Shown piece by piece: positions 39,980 through 51,349 of a DNA stretch of 64,000 nt. The translations under genes were made by a program, and so were the position numbers. Every line of letters begins with the position of its first letter. The stretch's first letter is position 1. Below the pieces are notes generated by a model, which had not been told where the DNA came from, did no database searches, and saw nothing but the letters and a program-made list of their open reading frames with translations. The stretch is taken from contig OY744547.1 in the NCBI GenBank assembly GCA_963556195.1, positions 886,701-950,700 on the forward strand. Reading direction: 5' to 3'. The stretch is from Sepiola atlantica. Its lineage: Eukaryota > Mollusca > Cephalopoda > Sepiida > Sepiolidae.

Positions 39980-40700
39980 AATAATTATTTTCAGCAAGGA
40001 ACTGAAGCGAGTAACACTTTTTTAGTGTAAAGAACATGCTGCAAGGATTAAAAAAGGGAGAAATCGCTAGTCAAAATCAAATATCGATTTATCAGATGCA
40101 TTGTTATTTAGGTTTTGGAAAATTCAACAAGATCACTTTATATATTATTCGCTGTATCTACCCGGCGCTGTCTGGGAGTCTTTGTACTTCTAGCTTTGTT
40201 TTGCATTTTTTAAACTATGCTGTTTAAGTAGTATTATTTTTAATTTTTTAAATAGGATTTTTAAAGTTAAATTTAATTATCATTGCTTGATCATTAAATT
40301 ATTAATTATAAATTATATATTTTATTACATTAGTGTTGTTTTATCTTTTCTATTTATAAAATTATTGAGTGTAAATAGTTTTCAAAACTTTTAATCTTTT
40401 AATAAATGAGGATTTGCTAAGAATTTTAAATGCTTCCAAGGGAAGCTACTTTTCATTAAAAAAAATCTTTGTTACCTCCTTTTCATAAAGGGAAAAAAAG
40501 TATCCGCTCTAACATGTTTCTTATACAGAATAAGTATTTTCAGAAAGAAACTGGTGTGAAATAAAATATATTCCTGACTATATAATAGTGGAAGAGAGAA
40601 ACCAAAAATAAAATAGGCTAGTTTGAATCAAACATCGATATGTCTGACAGATTGCTATTTGGGTCTGACTTTGAAAAATCCAGAAGCTAATTTTATTAGA
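39980..40700. repeat. Two diverged direct repeats
   Basis: 40000-40150 (ATCAAATATCGATTTATCAG, TTGTTATTTAGG) and 40540-40690 (ATCAAACATCGATATGTCTG, TTGCTATTTGGG) are related. A third weak piece is at 42520-42610. Between them, 40158-40200 resembles the reversed CGTTGCCCGGG motif. Family unknown. Confidence 0.4.
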
Positions 40701-40789
40701 TTATATATATTTTTAATTTTCTTAACTTTTGAAAACGAGTTTGTGGGCGACCATTTTGATGATTATTTGCAAGAGAAGGTAACTCTTGA

Positions 40790-41170
40790 TACAAACAATA
40801 ACGATTACTTGATGAGGAGGAGGAGCAAGCGGGAGAAGAAGAAAAGAATCTGTCTTTTGTTAATCCCAACACTAACCCTAAATTTGGGTTGGTATTTGAG
40901 ACCCTAAATTCAGCTTATGAAACACAGCATAATGGCTGCCATATAAAATCATTCTAGAAAAATACAGAAATTTGAAATCGTAAAAAAAAAAAAAGAAATA
41001 TTTGTGCGATTATTCGCAGGAGAAGATAACTCTTGATATAAAAATCATGCTTTTAACGATTACTCTGAAATTTATTTGACGATAGTGAGCACAAAAACCT
41101 GCTTTTCATTAACCCTATCGCTAACCCTAAATCCGGGTTGACAGTTGAGAACGTAAATACATCTGAAACA
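40790..41170. repeat. Two diverged copies with CTAACCCTAAAT units
   Basis: GATTACTTGATGAGG..CCCAACACTAACCCTAAATT TGGG (40800-40890) and GATTACTCTGAAA..CCCTATCGCTAACCCTAAATC CGGG (41058-41138) share order with FB-4 arms. This may be a rearranged FB-4 member. Confidence 0.4.
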
Positions 41171-41454
41171 GATCGTGTGGCAGTCAAAATGGCTGCCGTA
41201 CAAACGCGGCCCAGAAAGATCTAACAAACTTTAAATAAACAAAAAAAAAAGAAAGAACTACCTGGAATAATAATAATAATAATAATAACTGTCAACGCAT
41301 CAAGTCTGCATAGCATAAAAATTAGAATTTTACTAGCTGTCCCTACTCGGCATTGCCCGGGATGCAGTATTCATTTTAGTTTTTAATTTTTATTTGTTTG
41401 AAAAATTTTAAAACTTATACAGAAAAAAAAGAAAGAAAACAGTTGTTATTACCA

Positions 41455-41925
41455 GGGGTAAGGTCTATGATAGCTGCGTAAAAAGCGTGATACTGTATGG
41501 CAGTGAGTGTTGGGTCCTCACCCAGGCCTCAATTGCTCGACTGTAGAAAAATGACAGGGCAATGATTAGGTGGATATGCAACGTAAAGCCGGACCAGATC
41601 CAGAACATTAGGTCAGATACTCTACTTAAGAAATTGGCCATTTCAAAACTTGATGTCCTAATAAGAGCAAATCATCTTCGCTGGTTCGGACATGTTGAAA
41701 GAAGCAAGGGGTATATCAGCACATGCAGAGACCTAAGGCTGGACAGCAAAAAGAAAACCGGGCGCCCTAAGAAAACATGGAAAGAAACCATCAGGCAAGA
41801 CAGTAAACAGTGGCAAATGGACACAGTCAATCCCCACAACCGTGAGCACTGGAGACTTAGCATAAGGACAGCCGGACAACGTCGAACCTCTTGTCAAAGA
41901 GAACGTAGACAATAAACTTGGATAG
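41455..41925 (+). mobile_element. LINE RT C-terminal fragment, longest intact piece
   Basis: Reads GKVYDSCVKSVILYGSECWV (41455-41515), a stop at about 41545, then open for 117 codons: MIRWICNVKPD, ANHLRWFGHVERSKG, GRPKKTWKETIRQD, NREHWRLSIRTA. This is the textbook end of LINE polyproteins of the kind abundant in cephalopods. It is 5'-truncated. The stop suggests it is inactive, but the last 117 codons are undamaged, so it is rather young. Confidence 0.9.
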
Positions 41926-41983
41926 TGAGTAAAAAATGAGTGTGAGTTGTAAGGTAGACAATAACATGTTAGGCCTCTCTTCA

Positions 41984-42390
41984 AAAAACAAAAAATAGCT
42001 AAAAAAAATGTATAAACTTTGTTATGTACTTACGTGGTAGCTGAAAAAAAGACTGTACACCAAAAATTATGCAAATTCATCCGGTATTTATTAAATTTAA
42101 AAAAAAAAAACGATTTTATCAGTCGGCCGCCATATTGTATCTATCAATTGTCAGATTTTATCATGGGTCGCCAAGTTATCTCCCTTGCCTAACAGTAAAC
42201 TGAACTGGTTACTAAATGTCTACCGATACGTAAAATCGTTTTTTTTTCTTTTTAAATTTAATAAATACTCAATGAATTTGCGTCATTTTTTCTGTACAAT
42301 CTTATTTTCAGCTAATACGCAAGTACATAACAAAGTTTCTTTAAATATTTTAATATCGTGGCAAAACGAAAGAAGAACCGACACTCCCTT
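41984..42390. mobile_element. Foldback element FB-1, copy c
   Basis: TATAAACTTTGTTATGTACT TACGTGGTAGCTG at the left; the reverse at 42290-42340 (CAGCTAATACGCAAGTACATA ACAAAG). The extreme ends with GGTGCTTCTGC are lost on the left. It lies directly after the LINE fragment. Confidence 0.7.
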
Positions 42391-42954
42391 TTGATAATCT
42401 TAAGTTAGAAATATGAGTTATTCCCCTTGTTGATTTTAATTTTTCGGTCATAATTAAAAGATGTTTTTATACTATCAGTCCAGGTGGGCCTACATGATTT
42501 TTTTTTTTTTTAATGTAGCGAAATATATTATTATAGTGCCAATAACATGGTACAACAATAGCAAATGAAAATCCGGTATATCAACTTAAATACTATTTAG
42601 GTCCAACTCTTAAAATCTCACGAAATAACTTTGGATGTTGGATGGATAAAATGGGTTTTTGCGGTGACTGCCACTTCAAGAAGCATCGAGAGTTCTTTAT
42701 AGCACAGTTCAAATTCTTCTCGATATTTTTGTTTCCTCCGCACTAAGTATGTGCTAAACCTTCCTTTGTGCATCTACAATATTTTCTTTTTTTTTTCTTT
42801 AAAGCCCTAGTTACATTACCGCATACATATCACACCCTAACCCTAACCCAAGCTAACATAGAAGCCGGCAAATACGACTTATTGCATATTGTTAAGTTAT
42901 GAAATACATATTTACATAGTCTATTAAAGGAAGTTATCAACAGAGATAATAATA

Positions 42955-43115
42955 CCCACACACACACACACACTCGCAAGGGGGGTCACTCGATCTTTGT
43001 GTTGATTCATACCTGCCTCCCCCTCGCCACCCCCTCCTCCTCTACTCTCATTCTATCTCTCTCAAACACGCAGACGCATACATCCTATTACACCACACAC
43101 ACACACACACACATA
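42955..43115. repeat. (CA)n tracts
   Basis: Two pure CA runs at 42957-42973 and 43093-43112 with a C-rich stretch between. A CCCTAACCCTAACCC run lies at 42835-42850. Confidence 0.85.
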
Positions 43116-43959
43116 TGTTTACATGTGTACAGAAGATATTTCAAATTCCCGTCTGAAACACTTTTTTGGCCACCCACACCCAACCCCAACCCTAACTCTA
43201 AAAATCGACTTAGGTTTAGAAAGAAAGCCTTACACACATTCATCGTATTGAATTGTTGTCATTAAAATATGTAAAATAATATTGATTTTGTGTTGTTACT
43301 TTTTTTTTTATCATAATTTATCAGTAATGGTGTATATATTACTGTTGATTTTATTACTTACTTAGAACACCCGTGACCCGTTGGGTCAGTATTTGTTATA
43401 TATATATATTATTAAATATTTATGAAAACCTGGAATTTGCAGATATTTTTTATTTATTATATTTTTCTGTTCATATCCATTCGTAAATTGAATATCGATG
43501 AAATATATCTGAACTTACTCTGCCTACACATCTCGTTCAGGAATCAGTGTTTTCATTTTACATTTTGGTAATTTGGTGGAAAACAACAAAATGATGATTG
43601 TCATGGTGTTATTTGATATATTCCAATGTGGAGGAAATTTACTGTCTATGAACATAGTCACATTTTCTTAAGAAAAAAACAAAAATGTTGTTTTATATGG
43701 TCTTTTCATTATTCAAAGTTAAAGGATTTCATTTTGTATAAGCATAAAAATGAAAATAAATTCTCCATTAGAACTGGTTGTATAATGAAAGGAATAAACA
43801 AAAACGCAGAACACCAATTGGTCAAATAAAACAATTATATATTACTGAGTTATTTAAAATGGTTATTTTGTGATTTCCGCCTTTATTATTAAAGACAGAA
43901 AAAAAAAATTTATTAAGATTTTTTTTTAAATATTAATCTCTTCTTTTTTTTTTGGTAAT

Positions 43960-44100
43960 TTAAAAAGATGACAGGAGGGGGCTATTCTTCTTTCTTTTTT
44001 TTGTAATTTAAAAAGATAAGAGGAGGGGGCTATTCTTTTTTTTTTGTAATTTAAAAGATGACAGGAGTGGGCTATTCTTCTTTTTTTTTCATTTTTATCA
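43960..44100. repeat. ~53-bp tandem repeat, three units
   Basis: GTAATTTAAAAAGATGACAG GAGGGGGCTATTCTTCTTTC repeated three times. 43200-43950 and 44100-45260 are AT-rich with no supported gene. Confidence 0.85.
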
Positions 44101-45264
44101 AATGGTTGTTATCATAATCGTCATCAACAACAATAAATTTAGTTTTAAAAATAAAATATATATCTAATTATTACAAGAAAAACTTTGTTAGTTATTGCGT
44201 TCAATGCAGAGTGTATTTTTTTAAAGAAATTATTTCAAGATAATCTAAGTTGTTGGTTCATGTAAACGTACACGTGCGTAAACGTGACCAGAAGTTATCC
44301 ATCGAATTTCAAAATAATAAGTTTGAATGTTAAACTTTTTCATTAAATCGCTTTAATTAATATTAATACTGCTACTAATAATAATATTAATATGAACAAA
44401 CCTATTGTGTGTATATAAGAAAATTGGAGATCAAAAAATGCAAATGAATCATGCAAAATATTAATTTATTAGAGAGTGTTTCTAAAATTATTATGCAAAT
44501 GAAGCATCTGAATAAGTGTGTTTTGGGAGTGTTCCGTTCGATATATATATAGGGTATTCGAAAATATTTTAATGTATAATTGAATTCAATAAACCTAACG
44601 TGTTTTGATATAAATATAGTTCAGATAAATGAAAAAAAAAAACTTTTGCCTTTATTCATTTAAATATATAAATTTTCATTAAAACAATGAAACGGTTATG
44701 TAATTTTCAAAAAACATTTTCTAATGTTGGTTCATGAAGAAAGAAGAACAAAGTAAAAACCGGTTGAGACCTGTTTTTAAACAAATGCAACGTCATTCTG
44801 GCATGTGTTTTTAAAATAACAGCATTTCTCTCCCACTTTTCGTAATATAATTCCATATTTTGTTGAAGAAGGCGACAGGAGTTGCCGAAAATTTCAAATC
44901 CTGCAATGTGAAAAGAAAAAACGAAAAATACCTATATATTTAAAAATATATATGTACCAAACTACGAAACAAAAAACGTCCAATCAAACCGGAGGGATTT
45001 AATAAACAAAATTATGCGTTACAGCGATCTGAAATTGGCTTGTTTTTGTTATTTATTTGCTTTAAGATCTTACAATATTGGGGGAAAAAATAAGGAATTT
45101 CAACTTTACACAATTTTCGAATTTTTATGAATAAAACTCATTTTTAAGCTTTTTATATATTGTTCAAATATATGTTGAGTCGCCATCCATCGTTCCATTG
45201 TTATGTAATGAGAGATGGTTGAGTTGAGCTGGATCACATGTTGAGGAAAGGGCTTTTTTGGGGT

Positions 45265-45345
45265 TTGTTTTTTTTCTTTAGTTCACCCCAAACAGGGTAT
45301 ATTGCTACTGTGAATTAGGGGCCAGATTTATAGGGGCATCCTAAG
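45265..45345 (-). mobile_element. LINE 3' end fragment
   Basis: Reverse of CTAATTCACAGTAGCAATAT then CCTGTTTGGGGTGAACTAAA, similar to the 3' end of the fragment at 3985-4500 (TAGTTCACCCC reversed). 45360-45790 beyond it has a closed, unrecognised sequence with a G run at 45622. Confidence 0.55.
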
Positions 45346-45861
45346 TAGGGAGATAGACAGATAGATTTATATGCAGTTATTTTGAGTCGGACAGCAGTCA
45401 TCTATGGAGGGTCCCTTTCGGAGTCATTGTCGCCGTGATCAACGTAAGTAGAGATAGCCTAATGGAAACTTTCGGAGAGCAAACCCTGTAATTAATAACC
45501 TGACGAGGGAAATAAAGAATTTTTCGTCGTCTTTCTTCAAGAAACGATTCCAATGATGAGAGTGCAGTCCAATGATGGGTTCCTCTCTCTTCCGATCTGA
45601 AGCACGTGGTGAAATTGGAAGGGGGGGGGGGGGGAATAGCTTTACTTTTAACACCTTTAAAACCAAGCTTCTCTCCTTTCACCACCAACGCTCGGATCAC
45701 TGTTTTGTCTCAGTCGCAATGAATGGCTCTCTCCTTGATGAATCCAAGGGAAACAAGGCGTTAAAGTCTAACAGGTATTCATTTGGTTGCACTGTGAACT
45801 AAATTTATATTTGAATAGAAAAAATTCTAAATATAAATAAAAGAATACGCACACATACACG

Positions 45862-45866
<5 letters not shown>

Positions 45867-45915
<49 letters not shown>
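45867..45915. repeat. (TA)n microsatellite
   Basis: Preceded by a (CA)n-like patch. No hammerhead-like motif found beside it. Confidence 0.95.
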
Positions 45916-45917
<2 letters not shown>

Positions 45918-46064
45918 TGTCCCGTTCTGAACCTGCACGCGTGCGTTCACTGCACTGACCATGATCGTCCCCACTCGTCATGCCTGTCTAAAGATGTGGC
46001 GCGATTTCAGTCAGTGCTGCACCAAAGAATTCTCATCCCAAGTAAAACCACGAGTCCAGTAACT

Positions 46065-46202
46065 TTTTCTGGCTCGGAATCTATCCATCTAACACTTATC
46101 GTTGGCTAGTTTTTGACCTTGAAGTAGTATTTTTTTTTTTTTTTAGCTCTTTACATCAAGTGGCTTCATGCCTTGTCTGGAGCGACATCCATAAAAAAAA
46201 GG
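46065..46202 (-). repeat. IR-1 copy d, reversed
   Basis: AACACTTATCGTTGGCTAGT TTTTGACC and CCTTGTCTGGAGCGA are the reverse of IR-1. Confidence 0.75.
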
Positions 46203-46439
46203 TTTATTTGTCGAAGGTTACAAAAGATACTCATGTTCTTATGGTTGAATGGCAGACTTGCAAAATAAGATCTTTTACCGCGGTAAAATAACAGTCTTTT
46301 AGCTAAGAGCCCGATGTTTATTTTACAACTTCAACTACCGACTTTCATAACTCACAACCTGTCAAAACGGACTCAGCCTTGAATTCCAGAAGCGACTAAC
46401 AACAACAACAGAATCTTTTGAATCTTTAACCCAGCTCTT

Positions 46440-46440
<1 letters not shown>

Positions 46441-46484
<44 letters not shown>
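46441..46484. repeat. (CAT)n microsatellite
   Basis: About 14 CAT units. Further CAT runs lie at 48198-48232 and 53205-53225. Confidence 0.95.
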
Positions 46485-46487
<3 letters not shown>

Positions 46488-46519
46488 TTATCATATTAGG
46501 ATCATTATTAGTAATAATT

Positions 46520-46690
46520 GCACTGGAAGTCGCTGGAAAATGACCGTGGGGTAGGCCGATGACAAGATGGGCAGAAACCCTGCACAAAGATCTCTGTGAA
46601 ATCGGCCTTTACCCGGACCAACCCTGTGATCGTGTCAAGTGGAGACAAAAATCCATCATTGCAGACCCCGCAGTAGCTCGGGATTAACGG
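46520..46690 (+). mobile_element. LINE RT C-terminal fragment
   Basis: Reads GRPMTRWAETLHKDLCEIGL then YPDQPCDRVKWRQKSIIADP with AVARD and a stop. The W.R..K.L..IGL.(P)...DR.KWR pattern is the far C-terminus of another LINE family. Confidence 0.75.
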
Positions 46691-47337
46691 ATAGGAAAAA
46701 GAAGATTCTTATTAGTAGTAGTAGTAGTAAGAGTAGTATTATTATTACTTTCTCCACAGATAACCTTGTTACAAAAAAGATCTTTGATGTGGGTATGTTT
46801 ACTAGTAGATACATTAGCTAGTACATATTGCTGAGATATATGTTGGAAAAAAAGGGTCAAGGGATTAACCCAGCTGAATCATGAGAACAAGAAGCCGATG
46901 ACGTGAGTGAACATGATACACACTTGTTCGAGGCTGATGAGAAATTTCTAGAGGAAGATAATTAGTCTGGCATCAATGAAACAATACATATTTGAAACCG
47001 TTCTCAGAAAATTATAAAATAATTAAGCGATACATTTAAAACATAAATAACTGTTTCTCTTCCCCCCTCACCTTGACCTTTCAGCTACAGGACGATCGTT
47101 TGGTTGAATAAGTCGTTCATTCTAAAACTGTTGTTCAGATTAATGGCATAATAAGTAATATAAGAAGTATGCCACATCCTTTGTTTCAGCAAGACATCGC
47201 AACACACACAGATGTGGCAACACCTGTACTCGGTCTGGCAGGATCACACAAGATGAATAAGGCACGCATGATGACCAGCGACCAGCAATGAAGGTATGGA
47301 TTTTAAAGTTGATTAAAACAATTAAAGCACTAAACGC

Positions 47338-47650
47338 ATGGTTGAGGACATGCGTTGCATGGAGAGAAATGATTTAAATGTTTTAAAGACAGATTTAGAT
47401 CTGATGACCTCAGAGGAAGATTAAATCAGGACAGTATAGAGGGATGTGTGCAGAACAGAAGATTTCATTGGTACGATCAAGTTGAAAGAATGGGTAGGAG
47501 TTCGTAAGGTAGTACATGTAAAACAGTTGAGGTAGCAGGGGCAGTTTGTAAGGGAAGGCCAAGGAAAACATGAGAGGAAGTGATAAGGTTGAATTTGAGA
47601 GAAAAGGGGGATAAATAAAGATCAGATAGTTTAATTTTGAAGTTAATTTC
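47338..47650 (+). mobile_element. LINE RT C-terminal fragment
   Basis: Closely parallels 25400-25715: VEDMRCMERND, then RFHWYDQVERMGRSS, and KGRPRKT-like pieces in shifted frames. Same family, decayed. Confidence 0.75.
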
Positions 47651-47999
47651 TAAAAGCTGTCCAACATATGCCAGCATGTAAAACATGTTAAACTGAATAT
47701 AACGATGATGACGGCTGGGCAGCGGAAGTTCAACAAAGATTAACGCAACTTGTACCTACCTGTTACTACACTCTGACCCGAGCTCAAAGGCCCACGATAA
47801 GGCTACCAGTCTTGGAAACTGGAAATGGTCCAGTTAGTCAGTTGCAAATGAAAATAAAAAGACGATTTTTTTTTTTTTCTTTTTAAGTTTTGCCATCTTT
47901 GCTAAATTGCGAGAATCAAAATGTCTTTTTTTTTTTCATTTTTTTTTTCGGCCGAAAAACATAAAATTATGAAATAGTGTAACAATTAAACTTTGTGTG

Positions 48000-48170
48000 A
48001 GTTGGACTACAATTCTCACCTTGGATGTTATTTTCACAACGTTTCAGCCGATGTAACCTCTGACCTTCTTCAAGTGAAAGTTTTCGAACTTGGGAATCTT
48101 TATGTCGAACTCAAGGAAATAACACTCAAGATGAGAATAGTAGTCCGAAAAATCAAAATTATCAATCAAC
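48000..48170 (-). mobile_element. SINE tail with hammerhead-like motif, - strand
   Basis: On the - strand GAAGAAGGTCAGAGGTTACA then TCGGCTGAAACGTTGTGAAA. The first core base is changed (UUGAAGA for CUGAAGA, 48076-48070) and stem II is GGUC/GGCU. A partly complementary AATAACACTCAAGATGAGAA at 48118-48140 suggests two opposed copies. Confidence 0.55.
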
Positions 48171-48199
48171 ACTTCAAAAAAAATTTTGAAACCTAATTC

Positions 48200-48233
<34 letters not shown>

Positions 48234-48244
48234 ACAACAACAAC

Positions 48245-48550
48245 CGGTTTATTTGTTGAATCAGGCCACAATTGATCATCTGATGGGGGTGGGGCCTGAT
48301 TGTCTAGTCTCGATCTAAGTCTTCCCCTCCATTCTTGTCTTTGGTGAGGCTCGACAGAATTCATCTCCAAGGCTCTCCTATCACGTTTGATCACGTCCTT
48401 CTAAGACAACTTGGGTCTGCCTGAGGTGGTCTTCTCAACTGTCGGACTTTAACAATCCAGCCATTGCTGCGCCCAACATGCCCCCAACCAATGCAGTCGG
48501 CTCTTCTGCATGATGTCCGCAAGGCTTTTCAAGTGGACCTGTGTGAGTAG
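48245..48550 (-). mobile_element. LINE RT C-terminal fragment
   Basis: The - strand reads KSLADIMQKSRLHWLGACWA, TTSGRPKLS, then KDVIKRDRRALEMNSVEPHQ and RQEWRGRLRSRL. This is LHW(L/F)GH..GRP(K)..W.D(V)..D..A......WR..LR in order. A second LINE family, reversed, with one stop and one frameshift. Confidence 0.8.
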
Positions 48551-48584
48551 AGACAAAAACAGATCCAATTAAACTCTTTATATT

Positions 48585-49085
48585 ATTTGGACTACTGTTC
48601 TCATCTTGAATGTTATTCTCACAACGTTTCGGCCGATGTAACCTCCAACCTACTTTATTTGTAGTCTTAGTATCGCCTATACTGAGGATTGAACCTTCAA
48701 CTTCCAGAAGACTGTCACTTAGAACTGATATAACTTAGCACTTTTATCCGTTGCGCCACGGGTTCATGTGGATAATTCTAGCACGAATTTTAGTAGCCTT
48801 AAACCTATTCCTGTTTTAGATGTGTCGTGTTACTACATATTTCTTGGAGATTGAAGGTTCAATTTTCCTTCCAGCCGATACTAAAAATACAATTACAAAT
48901 TACTTAAAACTTCTATTCGGTGATAGCTGATGAAAAAAGTCTACCCCTGTGAATTGAAAAAAAAAAAAAAGGTTCCATTCGAAATTCCATACACATTCCC
49001 GAGTTCGACAAGACGCACCTGAAGATACAAGATGAGAACAGTAGCCCGAATAATCCAAATAATCCAAATCAGCAATCCTCATATC
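48585..49085. mobile_element. tRNA-like SINE copies, opposed
   Basis: On the - strand 48770-48680 reads CCCGTGGCGCAACGGATAAA AGTGC (A-box-like TGGCGCAACGG) and GAAGGTTCAATCC (B-box-like), a recognisable tRNA-derived head. 48590-48660 holds the tail with CGTTTCGGCCGATGTAACCT. 48845-49085 is a + strand copy: GAAGGTTCAATTT, GGTGATAGCTGATG, then GCACCTGAAGATACAAGATG, where the hammerhead-like middle is deleted. The association of tRNA head, body and ribozyme-like tail is repeated at 3645-3970. Confidence 0.55.
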
Positions 49086-49581
49086 AAAAATTTCAAACCA
49101 TAATTGAACTCTATTTTACCAAGTTATCTCCCTTGTTCCGTTGGATTCGTAATGTATTCGTCGTTCAAACGGAATTGAAATTTCTTTCCAACAAGGACAA
49201 ATACTCATCGCTAAAAAAACGTGGGTTTTGCGTGATTTCAGTTAAGTAACTGCTTAGATTCGTCTGCTTTTAGAAATTAAATGTCATTTATTTGCGTCTT
49301 TGCTCAATTATGAAATGTATGCATAGAAGACGAATCTCAATCTAAAAATATTAGTTTTTTATTCTCTCGCACGTGTTCAAGTAAAGCAATTCTTTTTTTT
49401 TTTTATAAATCTTATTAATTTTTTAAATTATGTTATTGTTTGTTAGTATTTTTTTTTTTGTAAATTTGTGTTGCTATCTTGAAGCGGTTAGCTCCCAAAG
49501 AGGCTGCCATATTTTATTGATTAGTTTTGTCTGTTTTTCGCAGTGGTTTCAGGTGAAATCAGTTCTCCGTGCAAATGATCC

Positions 49582-49827
49582 GGTAAAATTGTCGATTCCT
49601 AACGAAAATGGCGGGCAATAAATCGTTTGCAGTTTTCCGACCTCACAAATGAGTCAGTAAACCCAAATAAATTGTTTTGGGCTAATTTCAAATTTACCTT
49701 AAATTATTTTACAGTTGGGGAATTAGTCCCAAACAATTTATTTGGGTTTACTTACTCATTTGTGAGGTCGGAAAAAATTAGAAAACTGCAGACGATTTAT
49801 TTTGGGTGAGAAACGACAATTTTACCA
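49582..49827. mobile_element. Foldback element FB-3, copy a
   Basis: Ends GGTAAAATTGTCG..CGACAATTTTACC with arms through CCGACCTCACAAATGAGT and AAACCCAAATAAATTGTTTT. No coding frame. About 500 bases from copy b. Confidence 0.85.
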
Positions 49828-49959
49828 ATTATCCTTGTGCGTTCCTTTCATATGCTTTCTTCTTTTCTGAGTGAGGGGACAATCAGTCGGGGGGGGGGGT
49901 ATTAGTTTTACTTTTTCTTCATGCCCACCTGATAATAAACATAATTAATCATGGATTGT

Positions 49960-50170
49960 ATTTCTGAAGATGTTTGAATTTATTATTTGTTTCTGACAAA
50001 ATAAAACATATCCTCCCTTACACTAAGCCCGAGTAGCACCCCCCTTAAAAAATAAAAAAAAAACCTGCGAACAAAATTAGAAAGAGTTGTTGCCACCCGG
50101 ACTTAGGGTAATGCTAGCGTTAAGAGAGTTTTTTTTAAGTTGCTGAAAAAGCGCTAATTTTTAATCATAT
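49960..50170. mobile_element. Foldback element FB-4, copy b
   Basis: CACTAAGCCCGAGTAGC (50020) against GTTGCCACCCGGACTTAGGG T (50089-50109); shares GAATTTATTATTTGTTTCT and the GCTGAAAAAGCGCTAA tail with 28880-29130. Confidence 0.55.
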
Positions 50171-50330
50171 TTCTGGATATTTACAAAATAAAAAATAATC
50201 TGCAAAATCAGGAAACAACTGAATAAGGTGGATTAATTTGCCCTGTCACCGGTTGCAAAGTCATAAAAAAGATAATCGATAAAAATTTGTCAGTTATTTT
50301 GGAAAGCTAACCGTTTCAATATAAATATTA

Positions 50331-50578
50331 TGGTAAATTAGTCGTTTCCCAGACAAAATGGTTGTTTTTTTTCTGATTTTTTCCTACTTCACAAATGAGT
50401 AAGTAAACCCAAATAAATTGCTTTGGACTAATTTCCCAGCTGTATTTCTTTTAAAATAATTTAAGGTAAATTTGAAATTAGTCCCAAACAATTTATTTAG
50501 GTTTACTTATTTGTGAGGTCGGAAAAACGCAGCCGATTCATTGTCTGCCATTTTGGCTAGGAAACGACTAATTTACCA
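50331..50578. mobile_element. Foldback element FB-3, copy b, with probable 6-bp target duplication
   Basis: Perfect 19-base terminal inverted repeats TGGTAAATTAGTCGTTTCC. Flanks are ATATTA on the left (50325-50330) and ATATTA on the right (50579-50584), consistent with a target duplication, though the flank is AT-rich and short. Arms as in copy a; the loop holds TTTCCCAGCTGTATTTC. Confidence 0.85.
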
Positions 50579-50882
50579 ATATTATTATTATTAACTGACT
50601 TCTTGAAGTCGGTTCAATTTTTAACACGGTGTTAGGTTCGTTTAACCTAAAATGATCTCCCCCTCCTCTCGGCCAGTTGATATTTCCCGACGAGTTTTTC
50701 CTCTTCCTCCCAACATTTGTGGGTGTTTTTCTTGTTTTTTTACAATCACATCCCCATAAATTTCGACGAATTTTGATAACAAACGAGTAATTTTTTTTAG
50801 GTTTCATTTTATTTTAAAATCTCACTTATTACGTAATACCGTAATACGATTACGGCCGCCGCCATGTTGTCTGTCTCCATAC

Positions 50883-51010
50883 TAAACTACGGTAGCACAA
50901 AACGCGCACTATTTTTACGTTTGGTGCACCGTTAACCTCATTTTCGATGTTTCTTCCTACACATGATCGTCAAGTATTGTGACTATTTTGTGCTGCCGTA
51001 GTTTTATATC
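50883..51010. repeat. Inverted repeat
   Basis: AAACTACGGTAGCACAAAA (50884) against TTTTGTGCTGCCGTAGTTT at 50986-51004. Confidence 0.75.
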
Positions 51011-51061
51011 GTGGCGAAATTCATAAATCGTAAATTATGCTTTCATTATTTGTTTCTTATC

Positions 51062-51212
51062 GAAGTACTTTCACAGATTAGGACCCACGTTAACTTTGAC
51101 CCTAACTTTAACCCTAAACCAAACGATAACCCTAACCCTCACTTTGACCCTAATCCTAACGACGAGGTCAAAGTTAGTGCGTGTCCTAATCTGTGAAAGC
51201 ATCCTTATCGAA
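51062..51212. repeat. Inverted repeat enclosing CCCTAA units
   Basis: TATCGAAGTACTTTCACAGA TTAGGAC with TTAACTTTGACC at the left; GGTCAAAGTTAGT, GTCCTAATCTGTGAAAG and TATCGA at the right. The loop contains ACCCTAACTTTAACCCTAAA-like units. This is a short foldback element with a telomere-like loop. Confidence 0.75.
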
Positions 51213-51349
51213 ATTCATATGCTAATTTCTATTTTAGTCATGTAAATTATTTCGAGTGAAATAGGTGTCGGTATTAATCCTAAATAACTTATTTTTACTT
51301 AAACAATGATTTAGTAAAAATGACGGCATTCATGCAGTATAGTTAACAG

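Noticed and set aside
45768..45974. Open frames with long IYIYIY runs (also at 577, 13359, 13932, 60193, 62821, 63169, 63586)
   Set aside because: Translation of (TA)n microsatellites; no flanking homology.
48044..48394. Acidic protein with a DDDDDDDDD run
   Set aside because: The Asp run is a (CAT)n microsatellite read in reverse and the rest is a LINE C-terminus.
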